Source: Fibrobacter sp. (GTDB lineage Bacteria > Fibrobacterota > Fibrobacteria > Fibrobacterales > Fibrobacteraceae). Taken from it: DNA of 37,265 bases. How positions within the stretch are numbered: position 1 is the first letter of the stretch; each line of letters starts with the position of its first letter. The stretch is from the NCBI GenBank assembly GCA_031271785.1, contig JAISUZ010000109.1, positions 1 through 37,265 on the forward strand. The letters are read 5' to 3'. Of the stretch, positions 8,330 to 16,261 are shown one piece after another. The position numbers and the translations under genes were made by a program. A model generated the notes under the pieces. That model did no database searches and was not told where the DNA came from. It was given only the letters and a program-made list of their open reading frames with translations.

Positions 8330-10843
8330 TTATTTCCGATTTTCCGAAAGCGGGAAGGCGTAAAGCAGTTTTTTAGGGGATGCGGAGAATAAAGTCCGGT
8401 TTAGAATGAGCGGCGGACCGGAGCCGCCGGGTGTTTTGAACCGCTGTTTCACGGTTCCTTCGGGCAAAGCGATGCCGATAATTTCGTTTTTCTGGTCGAT
8501 CCAAGCCATATTTTCATGGATGACCGGAGAAACAAAGATAGAGCCCTGCCCCTGATAGCTCCAGAGGTGATTGCCGGATTTGGTTTCATAGAGAGAAATG
8601 AGCTGCCCCGATTGCCCTGCGAGAAGGTAACTTTTCCCGGCGATGTTTAAGGTTTGGAGCGAGGCGATGCCTTGTTTCGTGTTGATTTCCGCTTGTTTTT
8701 CAAATTGAGGCGTGAGAATGCGGATTTGATTGTCGTTTAAAGTGATGACAAGCAAAGAATCCGCTTTTTGCAACCCCGCGACCGGAGTATGCAGCGGCGC
8801 GGTTTTTCGGAGAATTTGTCCGGAGTTTTCATCGAGCTGTAAAATTTCACCGTCGAGGCTTGCCACGCTTACCGTATTTTCATTTACCGTAAAGTGAAAC
8901 GGCAGGGTGAAAATTTTGCGCGACCAGGCGAATTGCAATTTTTGTTTCAGGACTTTGATTAAAAAACCGTTCCACGTGGAAATGTAAACCGCTTGGTTGG
9001 TGGCGTGCATTTGAAAAGGTTTTCCGGGGAGTTCCAAAGATTCCGGCGGTAAATTTTCGCGCCCGAAATGGTAAAAATTGAGTTTGAAGCCCGAAGCGAT
9101 TATGAACGATTGATCGCTGTAAAGCATTACGGGACTGTTTTCAAGTTTTCCGAGAGAGCGCACCCAACGCACGGTTCCGTTTTCCGGATTGATGTTTTGG
9201 ATGGATTCGGTGGCGACATCCACGGTGTATAAGTTTTGAGAATCGCCGAAAAGGGAGGGGTAGAGCGTGCGCGGAGAGGTGTGAAGCACTTTCACGTAAC
9301 GTGCTCCGATCACATGGCTGTAATGGTTGAGAATGGCGGGGGCGTGATCGGGGTCTTCGATGGAAAACCGGGCGACTTCCGACCAGGCGAGCTGCTGTTT
9401 TTCTTTCGGCGCGTCGCTTCGTTCCAGGGATACGGCGTGCAGAAACCAGGCGGTCGCATTGCCGGGTTCCAGGCGGAACAGCGAATCCAGAATGGTATCG
9501 ACTTGGCTCCAGTGGTTGTGTTGCGAAAGCCGGGATGCTTCTTCGGCGAGAATTTGGGAAACGAGTGGTTTTTTCCCGTAGTACAAAGGATTGATGGCGG
9601 CAAGCGTGTTGTTTGCAAGCGGCAGGAATGTGGTTTCGGCGATATAAACCGGAGGCGCGGAAAGGCGCTGTCCGAAATGGAATTTCCAAAGAGGAGCGAG
9701 GAGCGTGTCAAATACCGTGAGGGTTCCTTCTTGAGTAAATACGCCGAGCATTCCTTGATGCATGGGGTGAATTTCTTCGCCGCCGGTGGAAATTTTGGAA
9801 AGTGTATTTCCGTTTTCCAAATCCAGTAACAGGAGATTGCCGGAAGATTCGAGAACGGCGAGGTGTTTTCCGAAAAAGGAAACGTCTTCGATGTTTCCGC
9901 CCGAGATATGCCAGGCAGCTCCCCAGTTCCGCAGAGGTTTGTAAAACCAAATGGAATTTGCGGTAGTGAGAATAATGCCTTCTTGCCGCACGAGTACGTT
10001 TTGAATGGGACCCACTTGTGAAATCACCGCGTTTTCCGAACCGTCATTGACTTGAATCAGGTGCAGCGCGTTATCGGGGCAGTTTAAAATGAGTTGATTG
10101 GTATGAGAGAAAACACCGGAGAGCAGGCAGTCTTTATAGCGGTTATTGACGGAATAGCGCACGCCCTCGGCGCTTGCGAAAAAAAGTTCCCGCTCGGTAT
10201 TGACTACCGCCTGGTTCGGAGAGACAAGCAGAAATGAAGTGACTTGCGAATTTAAAGGATAGACGTTCCCTTTTTTTTGGGATTGGTGCGGCTGAAAATG
10301 CAAGGTAAAGTTATCGGGAAGGCTGAACCAAATTCCGGTAGAGGACACGGCGTGAACGATAGCGTTTTCCGGAATCAGCGCCGAAGGGCTGACCGTCCAT
10401 TTCTGATTCTGGAACCGGAAGAGCTGTCCGTTTTCAAGGACAATGGCCGGCGGTTCTCCCGGAAAAACGCGGGTGACGGGAGAGGTTAACTTGTGGTAAT
10501 TTTTGACGAGAGGTTCCGGAGACGAATCCAGCGCGGTGATTTTCCCGGCGAGGTAATAAGCGATTTTATCCGAAGTCGTGAGCGTGAGCGCTTCCCGGTA
10601 ATAGAAAAGCGCGGAAGAGTGATTCCCCGAGAGTTCGAAAATTTTTCCGAGATTAAAGAATGCGGCTTCTTTATCTTCAATGTCGCCTTCAACGGAAACT
10701 TTTTCGAGAATCGCCTGCGCTTCGGCGTACTCGCCTTTCATTTCAAAGAGATACAGAGCTTCATCAATCAATGAGGCCATGCCCGCGGCGTGAATTCCCG
10801 AACTCAGCAAAAAAATGCCGAGAAGGAATTTCTCTTTAAGCAT
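8330..10843 (-). CDS. Secreted TPR and PQQ-type beta-propeller protein
   Basis: 837 residues with an N-terminal signal peptide (MLKEKFLLGIFLLSSGIHA) and no lipobox, so probably periplasmic. Residues ~22-105 form TPR-like helical pairs (GEYAEAQAILEKV, AAFFNLGKIFELSGNHSSAL). Residues ~115-430 and ~510-837 are repeated four-stranded blades typical of PQQ/quinoprotein-like propellers, for example GTVRWVRSLGKLENSPVML and SGNHLWSYQGQGSIFVSPVI. A second helical TPR-like stretch (~435-500) separates the two propellers. The ATG overlaps the end of the response regulator gene by 8 bases, so translation is probably coupled. It is the last gene of the five-gene signalling unit. A scaffold or sensor role in the envelope is an inference; no enzymatic residues were identified. 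Confidence 0.75.
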   Translation of the reverse strand: MLKEKFLLGIFLLSSGIHAAGMASLIDEALYLFEMKGEYAEAQAILEKVSVEGDIEDKEAAFFNLGKIFELSGNHSSALFYYREALTLTTSDKIAYYLAGKITALDSSPEPLVKNYHKLTSPVTRVFPGEPPAIVLENGQLFRFQNQKWTVSPSALIPENAIVHAVSSTGIWFSLPDNFTLHFQPHQSQKKGNVYPLNSQVTSFLLVSPNQAVVNTERELFFASAEGVRYSVNNRYKDCLLSGVFSHTNQLILNCPDNALHLIQVNDGSENAVISQVGPIQNVLVRQEGIILTTANSIWFYKPLRNWGAAWHISGGNIEDVSFFGKHLAVLESSGNLLLLDLENGNTLSKISTGGEEIHPMHQGMLGVFTQEGTLTVFDTLLAPLWKFHFGQRLSAPPVYIAETTFLPLANNTLAAINPLYYGKKPLVSQILAEEASRLSQHNHWSQVDTILDSLFRLEPGNATAWFLHAVSLERSDAPKEKQQLAWSEVARFSIEDPDHAPAILNHYSHVIGARYVKVLHTSPRTLYPSLFGDSQNLYTVDVATESIQNINPENGTVRWVRSLGKLENSPVMLYSDQSFIIASGFKLNFYHFGRENLPPESLELPGKPFQMHATNQAVYISTWNGFLIKVLKQKLQFAWSRKIFTLPFHFTVNENTVSVASLDGEILQLDENSGQILRKTAPLHTPVAGLQKADSLLVITLNDNQIRILTPQFEKQAEINTKQGIASLQTLNIAGKSYLLAGQSGQLISLYETKSGNHLWSYQGQGSIFVSPVIHENMAWIDQKNEIIGIALPEGTVKQRFKTPGGSGPPLILNRTLFSASPKKLLYAFPLSENRK

Positions 10844-11546
10844 CGAATTTATAACCGGCTCCTCGAATGGAAAGAATGATTTTCGGATTGGTTTGATCGT
10901 CTTCGATTTTTTTTCTCAGATTGACGATGTGGTTGTCGATAGTGCGCGTAGAGGGCATGTTGTCCGGAGTGTACCCCCAAATATCCTGAAGAAGATCTTC
11001 ACGGAGTACGACCTCGCCGCGGTGCTGCCAAAAGTATTTCAAAATTTGAAATTCCCGGGCAGACATTTCGATAGGCTCGCCGTTTTTGGTGGCTTCGTAT
11101 TTTTTGAAATTCAAAGAAATATCGTGGAACGAAACTTCGTCGGGGAATGCGGTTACCGTTTCTTCTTCGGTATTTTTTTGCCCGGAACGCCTTAAGAAGG
11201 CCTTGACCCGCGCGAGAAGTTCCAGAATGGAAAACGGTTTGGTGACGTAGTCGTCGGCGCCCATTTCAAGCCCGGCCACCTTGCTTGTCTCTTCGGTTTT
11301 GGCCGTGAGCATAATGATGTAGCATTGCGGGTGCTTTTTCCGGATCACGCGGCAAACTTCAAACCCGCTTTTTTTCGGGATCATCAAATCCAGAATCACA
11401 AGATCCGGGAGGAACGAATCCGCTTTGGCGATCGCTTCTTCGCCGTCGGCGGCGGTTTCCACGATATAGTTTTCAAGTTCGAAATTATCTTGCAATCCGA
11501 TGCGGATAATTTCTTCGTCTTCGACAATCAGAATTTTATTTTGCAT
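10836..11546 (-). CDS. OmpR/PhoB-family response regulator
   Basis: Start at ATG 11546, one base after the stop of the kinase gene; the longer reading from 11636 runs back inside the kinase and is not credible. 236 residues. The receiver domain (~1-120) has the acidic cluster VEDEE, phospho-acceptor Asp53 in LVILDLMIPKKSG, a conserved Thr in MLTAKTEE and Lys in DDYVTKPF. The C-terminal winged helix (~130-235) has AREFQILKYFWQHRGEVVLREDLLQDIWGY and RTIDNHIVNLRKKIEDD, typical of the OmpR/PhoB class. All phosphorylation residues look intact. It is the evident partner of the adjacent kinase; target genes cannot be deduced from the window. Confidence 0.95.
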   Translation of the reverse strand: MQNKILIVEDEEIIRIGLQDNFELENYIVETAADGEEAIAKADSFLPDLVILDLMIPKKSGFEVCRVIRKKHPQCYIIMLTAKTEETSKVAGLEMGADDYVTKPFSILELLARVKAFLRRSGQKNTEEETVTAFPDEVSFHDISLNFKKYEATKNGEPIEMSAREFQILKYFWQHRGEVVLREDLLQDIWGYTPDNMPSTRTIDNHIVNLRKKIEDDQTNPKIILSIRGAGYKFDA

Positions 11547-11547
11547 G

Positions 11548-13599
11548 TTATTCCGCCTTTTTGAATCGAACGGTAAAATTGGAACCTTTTCCGGGACGGC
11601 TTTGGAGAGAAATCGACGCCCGGTGAGTATCGGCAACCCGTTTCACAATCGCGAGCCCCAGCCCGGAACCTTTGGTGCTTCGAGTCATTTCATCTCCAAC
11701 GCGGTAGAAGTCATTAAATATATTTTTTTGTTCCGACACGGGAATTCCGATACCTGTGTCGATGACGGAAAAAATAATTTTATGCTCGTCTTCTTCAAGG
11801 ATTATATCAATTTTGCCGGGAGGGTTGGTGTATTTAATCGCGTTTTCCACCAGGTTTTGCACCAGGCTGTAAATGGCCGTATAATCTCCGATAATAAAGC
11901 AATGCGGTTGGATTTTAATATTGAACGCAAGGTCTTTGCTTTTCATGAGTTCCTGAGTGGATTCCAAAAATTTTTCTACGCAAACCGCAAGGTCGAAACG
12001 TTCCCACCGGAACGCCGATTTTCCGTGTTCCATGCGGGTGTAGTTCAGAATCGCCGCAATCAAATTTTCAAGGCGCGTGGATTCTTTTCCGATGAGTTCG
12101 GAATATTCCTGAATTTTCTCCGTTTTCTGCACGCGCCCGCGCGCCATCATTTCGGCAAACATTTTAATGGAGGTGAGCGGTGTTTTAAGTTCGTGCGAAA
12201 CGCTCGAAAGAAAGTTGGCTTTCATGGAAAGCAGTTTTTGTTCTTGCGTGAGCGCGCGGAATGCAAAGAAACTCCCGAGTAAAACGGTTATGAGAGAAAG
12301 CGCGGACAAACTGTAAAGGAGAAACATTTTGTAGCGCGTGGCGCGGAGCATTTCCGACGAATTTCTTTTGTAAAGCGTGAGAGTCCAATTCAAATCGAGC
12401 CCGAGCGTTTTTTGAACCGCCACGTCGGAGGATAAATCTTCGGGATATTTTCCGGAAATAAGAGAATCGGAAACATCGGTAATAACATAGGGAATATTTT
12501 TCCATCCTCTCACTACCGTCTGCACTTGTTTTAAAAGCCGCTTTTTATATTGCTCCGGTTCGATCATGCCGATCACGACTTGATCTCCGGAAAGCCAGGG
12601 GTAAGACATTCTGAAAAAATGATTGGCGCCGTCTTGCTTATAAAAGATACCGTCTTTGGGAGAGGCGTTATCTTGAATGAGGTGAGAAAAGAATATTTCA
12701 TGGCGAATTAAAACATCGGCGTGGAAAAGCTGGCGGTTTAAATTTTCGCGGAGGTTCCAAAAGAGTTCTCTGGAATCGGCGGGTAAGTTTTCAAAGGAAA
12801 GAATAGTGTTAAAGGTTTTTTCAAAGAAAAAGCGTGCGGATTCGATGGTTTCAAATTCCTGAGAAGTTAAGAACCCTTTGAGAACGAAAAGCGTGTAATG
12901 TTCCGCTTCTTTCAGTTTCTTTTGCTTTACGAGAACTTCAAACCGCATGAGTTTGAGCGCGGGCAATAAGTTCGAGAGCAAATAACTTTGCGCATGAGGG
13001 AATGCTTCGAGGTCATCCAGGAGCTGAAAGACTTCATTGTAATTTTCTTCATGATAGCGTGTACGGACGAGCCCGAGAAGATTTTGAATTTGTTCTTCAT
13101 CGGTGATGGACGGCATTTGTCCGCGGCGAATATTGCGGATGGTTTTGGCGGGCGGGGAATGAGGATTACTTTGTTCTTCCTGAAAAATCCGGACTTCCAC
13201 CGGCGAGGCTTCCTGTGTGGAGAAATTGTTTTCCGGGTGAACTGTTCCGAGCGGGAGGCTCGGGTAAATCCGGTTTCCCTGATTAAACAGGAAAATAGCG
13301 CGAATGCCGTCCACATTTTTGATGGGAGTTGAGTTTTCGTTTTCTCTCAGATCGGGCGGTTGTTCGTAAAGCGTTTGAGATACCGCTTTGGTTTCCTGCA
13401 GAATTTTATTTTGCTCGCGGGTAATTGCGGTTTCGAGTTCGTTTTGAAAAGAAATGACATTCTCTTCAAAGTTCTTTTTTGCGAGGTAGAGTTCGTTTTG
13501 AATGCTTCGGAAACTGAGAACCGAAAGCACAACGGTCGGCAAAATAATAGCCCCGAAAAAAGTAGCGATCAATAGAGATTTACTGCGGCGCTCTCGCAT
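11548..13599 (-). CDS. Sensor histidine kinase with large periplasmic helical sensor
   Basis: 683 residues. One transmembrane helix lies at ~8-29 and a second at ~420-446, enclosing an unusually large periplasmic region of ~390 residues. That region contains a coiled-coil-like start, then helical pairs resembling TPR repeats (YNEVFQLLDDLEAFPHAQSYLL, KKLKEAEHYTLFVLKGF), then a beta-rich part before TM2. The cytoplasmic part has HisKA with phospho-acceptor His ~469 in SSVSHELKTPLTSI, and a HATPase_c domain with N box LVQNLVENAIKYTN, G1 box DTGIGI and G2 box GSGLGLAIVKRV, all intact. It starts six bases after the stop of the 54-residue membrane protein and ends one base before the response regulator. 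The signal is unknown. Confidence 0.93.
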   Translation of the reverse strand: MRERRSKSLLIATFFGAIILPTVVLSVLSFRSIQNELYLAKKNFEENVISFQNELETAITREQNKILQETKAVSQTLYEQPPDLRENENSTPIKNVDGIRAIFLFNQGNRIYPSLPLGTVHPENNFSTQEASPVEVRIFQEEQSNPHSPPAKTIRNIRRGQMPSITDEEQIQNLLGLVRTRYHEENYNEVFQLLDDLEAFPHAQSYLLSNLLPALKLMRFEVLVKQKKLKEAEHYTLFVLKGFLTSQEFETIESARFFFEKTFNTILSFENLPADSRELFWNLRENLNRQLFHADVLIRHEIFFSHLIQDNASPKDGIFYKQDGANHFFRMSYPWLSGDQVVIGMIEPEQYKKRLLKQVQTVVRGWKNIPYVITDVSDSLISGKYPEDLSSDVAVQKTLGLDLNWTLTLYKRNSSEMLRATRYKMFLLYSLSALSLITVLLGSFFAFRALTQEQKLLSMKANFLSSVSHELKTPLTSIKMFAEMMARGRVQKTEKIQEYSELIGKESTRLENLIAAILNYTRMEHGKSAFRWERFDLAVCVEKFLESTQELMKSKDLAFNIKIQPHCFIIGDYTAIYSLVQNLVENAIKYTNPPGKIDIILEEDEHKIIFSVIDTGIGIPVSEQKNIFNDFYRVGDEMTRSTKGSGLGLAIVKRVADTHRASISLQSRPGKGSNFTVRFKKAE

Positions 13600-13605
13600 G
13601 GCGGC

Positions 13606-13770
13606 TTAAGGGAAAAAGTACAGTAATTTGGCGACAATTTCCGGATGAATCCACCCGGAAATCAGATCGCTTGCCGCCGGAAAATATAATAGAGCTAAAG
13701 AAATTCCCGAAAGGAGAATCATGAAAACAAGCGATGCGTTCAGCAAAGCGAGCCGGGAGAGAATCCTCAT
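13606..13770 (-). CDS. 54-residue single-pass membrane protein
   Basis: A short reading frame of 54 codons plus TAA. The ATG overlaps the TGA of the LysM gene in an ATGA junction (4-base overlap), and the stop is six bases before the kinase ATG, so it occupies the gap between them exactly. The protein begins [20 protein letters not shown] and continues as one hydrophobic helix to about residue 31. A short amphipathic tail ends in KLLYFFP. I recognise no family. The tight junctions on both sides and the single clean membrane helix are the reasons to call it a gene. A role as an accessory subunit of the neighbouring kinase is only a guess from position. Confidence 0.7.
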   Translation of the reverse strand: MRILSRLALLNASLVFMILLSGISLALLYFPAASDLISGWIHPEIVAKLLYFFP

Positions 13771-14933
13771 TGAACCCGATTTGCCACGTGCGTTACGGAA
13801 ACGCGGTGGCCGATTTGAATGCCCCGGCTTGCGGAATAAATTTCACGAATTAAAACCGTTGAGTTTGTCGAATCCGCGTGAGTGATGATACCCCGCCCGA
13901 GCAAACGGGGCGGAATGGAAGCATCGGAGCGGTCTTCTTCCCAAATGGCGACACCGTCGCCTGCGTTATACTTGTCGGAAATTCCTTTATCGACGAGAAT
14001 GTAGGAGTAAGTGCCGATCACGAGCGATGGGTCCATGGCGTAACGGACGTAACCCATTTCATCGATAGTTGTTTCCTTCACGTTTTGGTAGCCGGAAACG
14101 TTGATGTATCTGATGTTATGTTTCTTTCTTGCTTTCGCGCTGTGGATACGGACGTCTTTGAATGCCTGAACGATGATTGCTCTGGAAAGCGTATCGCCGA
14201 TGGCGGTAATTTGGGCGTAACCGGACGGAACGAGCAAAGCGTATTTTTCAAAACCGTAATTTTTCAAATGGTTGACTTCGATGGCTTTGGCGTCCCAGAG
14301 TTCAATGAGGTCGCCTTTCTTCAGGTTTTTGTCCGTTTGTTTGCCGATTCCGATCACTATTTCGCTTTCGGGGATGTAAATCAAGGGCTTGGTCGGTTCT
14401 CCGGAAGAAACGGAAAGCCAGTTGAAGGCGTCTTTTAATTCCCGGATCGTTTTAACCACGGGAGAATGGGATTGGTAGTAGGCGTTGAAAATTTTGGGAG
14501 CCGGACGTTGCTGGTAAAAGTAAGTGTCTTTTTTTGAAGACGTGTCTTTCTTGTTCTTGTCTTTATCGCGGAGGTTCCCGAGCATATTTTCAAAATCGGA
14601 ATTACGGTCGCCGTCGCAGTTTACCGTGCCGCTTACGCCCTTGGGGAGGTTGGTATCGGCCGCTGTGGCAACACAGGGCTTTGAAGAACGCGGCGCTTGC
14701 TGCTGCATGGTATCGACCGCCATTTGCTCGCCCAGGTAAATGGAATCTCCCGGATAAATCCAATGAGGATCCTGAATGTGGCGGTTGTTTTCCCAAAGAT
14801 CGGGCCAGGCAAAGGGATCGTTCAAGAATTCTGCGCTCAAGTCCCAAAGAGTATCACCCTTTTTTACGAAATAAGCACCCACCGACAATGCGACGATGGC
14901 CAGAAAAAACGTAAGGAGCTTCACAGGATTCAT
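13767..14933 (-). CDS. Secreted LysM-domain protein
   Basis: 388 residues. An N-terminal signal peptide or anchor ([18 protein letters not shown]) is followed directly by one LysM domain at ~22-70: [25 protein letters not shown][17 protein letters not shown]. LysM binds peptidoglycan glycan strands. The rest (~110-388) is a long region with beta-strand character ([63 protein letters not shown]) of a type often found behind a single N-terminal LysM in periplasmic proteins. First gene of the five-gene unit. Upstream on the minus strand AGGAAG lies about 9-10 bases before the ATG. It may link peptidoglycan state to the downstream kinase; that is inference. Confidence 0.85.
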   Translation of the reverse strand: MNPVKLLTFFLAIVALSVGAYFVKKGDTLWDLSAEFLNDPFAWPDLWENNRHIQDPHWIYPGDSIYLGEQMAVDTMQQQAPRSSKPCVATAADTNLPKGVSGTVNCDGDRNSDFENMLGNLRDKDKNKKDTSSKKDTYFYQQRPAPKIFNAYYQSHSPVVKTIRELKDAFNWLSVSSGEPTKPLIYIPESEIVIGIGKQTDKNLKKGDLIELWDAKAIEVNHLKNYGFEKYALLVPSGYAQITAIGDTLSRAIIVQAFKDVRIHSAKARKKHNIRYINVSGYQNVKETTIDEMGYVRYAMDPSLVIGTYSYILVDKGISDKYNAGDGVAIWEEDRSDASIPPRLLGRGIITHADSTNSTVLIREIYSASRGIQIGHRVSVTHVANRVQ

Positions 14934-14992
14934 AGGCTTTTATCTTCCTAACACTATGTTATGTAATGAGTTATGTTAAATCTACCTTTAAT

Positions 14993-16258
14993 TTACCCTT
15001 TTCGGGTACGTGAGGGGGATTTTTGTTGAATAAAATGCGGCGTCTCGAAGGGCGATGTCTTCAAATTTTTGCTCTTGGGCGCTTTTTTCGGCGTTTTCGG
15101 AGCCAGCGCGAGTTTTCCGCCTAAAATTCCGGCGCGGTCGGGCACGAAAATAAAGGCGGCTTCAAAGGCGGGTTTTCCGGGTTCAAAGTCGAGCGGGAGG
15201 TATTTGCGGAGCATGTAGTTTTCCCGGCGGAACCGTTTGATTTCTTGAACGGCATTTTTCAGGTTGGACGAAATAAATACAATACGCTCCGGACAGGATT
15301 TTGCAATGGCGGCAATGACTCCGTGCGGCAGAGTTTCGCCGGCAGGCGGGTTCAAGAGAATTGTCCACTTGCCGTCATTTTCTTTTTTGGAGAAAAATCC
15401 GGTGATCCATTCGGGGGAAAGTTTATCGGAATGAAAATGAAAACCCGAAGCATTCGAAGCGTTGTGCTTTGCGGAAAGTTTTGCCGGAAGCCGGTAATCG
15501 AGAGTATCCACACTTGCAAACGATTCGGAGAGGCTCGCCCCCCAATAGGAACTGCCGGCATGGACTTCAAGCAAACGGTCGTCGTTTGCGGGGTGAATGA
15601 CTGATTTTAATTTCTGTGGAAATTCGATCCATGCCGCTTTACAGCGGGGAGTCCAATCCAAAATATGATAAACGAATCCGGTATTTGCAATGGGCAGGAA
15701 TTCGCTGCCGAAGCCGATGCGTAAATCCATCCGCATTGCGGCGGGCGGGTTCGAGGGGTCGAACGGAAGAAACGGACGGCATTGCACCAAGTGGCAGCAA
15801 AGCACCTCCGGATGGTTGCGTTCCAAATAAGAAAGAAATGTTTTAAACGCGCGCGCGCTATCGGAGCTTCGCAGCACGAGCTGCATGACAATACCGAAAC
15901 GGCCGTCTCCGGTGGAACGGATCCACATTTGGAGAAGCGCTTTTTTGAGCGTGGAAAGATGATCTTTGCGCAGCTGATCGTAAATCGCGTGAACGAGCGG
16001 AGGCGGCTGCATTCCTTTATAGGGCGGTTCGATCATGAGCATCCGGTGTTTGCCGCGGGTTTCGGAAATCAGGCGGAAATCCGCTTGCTCCGGAGCGGAA
16101 GCAACGGAGAACCAGGCGAGCGCTTTCCCGGGAATATGTTCTTCTTTCGCCCACCGGGCGAGATATTCTTTTTTCCCCTGAATTTCACTTGGGATTTCAA
16201 GAACCTGAGGAGTTTCTTTTTTAGGAACTTGTGAGAAGTTTGATTTTCTTTTTTGCAT
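14993..16258 (-). CDS. m5U-methyltransferase-like (TrmA/RlmC/RlmD) protein, probably catalytically degenerate
   Basis: 421 residues. The C-terminal half looks like the Rossmann-fold domain of the TrmA/RumA RNA uracil-5 methyltransferases: SAM motif I as LLEVHAGSSYWGASLSESF (family D-x-Y-C-G-x-G), TILLNPPAGE (family DPPR-x-G), and IVFISSNLKNAVQEIKRFRRENYML (family Y-[IV]-S-C-N-P...L...Y). The catalytic Cys of the S-C-N-P motif is Ser here, PPR is PPA, and the terminal H-x-x-E region reads PLDFEPGKPAFEAAFIFV without the His. The FxQ-x-N element is not obvious. The C-terminus is a Lys-rich tail. I therefore predict an inactive or altered enzyme, possibly an RNA-binding protein. It begins three bases after the helicase-like gene on the same strand, so they share a transcript. 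Confidence 0.6.
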   Translation of the reverse strand: MQKRKSNFSQVPKKETPQVLEIPSEIQGKKEYLARWAKEEHIPGKALAWFSVASAPEQADFRLISETRGKHRMLMIEPPYKGMQPPPLVHAIYDQLRKDHLSTLKKALLQMWIRSTGDGRFGIVMQLVLRSSDSARAFKTFLSYLERNHPEVLCCHLVQCRPFLPFDPSNPPAAMRMDLRIGFGSEFLPIANTGFVYHILDWTPRCKAAWIEFPQKLKSVIHPANDDRLLEVHAGSSYWGASLSESFASVDTLDYRLPAKLSAKHNASNASGFHFHSDKLSPEWITGFFSKKENDGKWTILLNPPAGETLPHGVIAAIAKSCPERIVFISSNLKNAVQEIKRFRRENYMLRKYLPLDFEPGKPAFEAAFIFVPDRAGILGGKLALAPKTPKKAPKSKNLKTSPFETPHFIQQKSPSRTRKG

Positions 16259-16261
16259 GGT

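Noticed and set aside
11500-12282. Plus-strand frame of 260 codons antisense to the kinase/regulator junction
   Set aside because: The minus-strand products have complete, well-conserved two-component motifs; the antisense translation has none.
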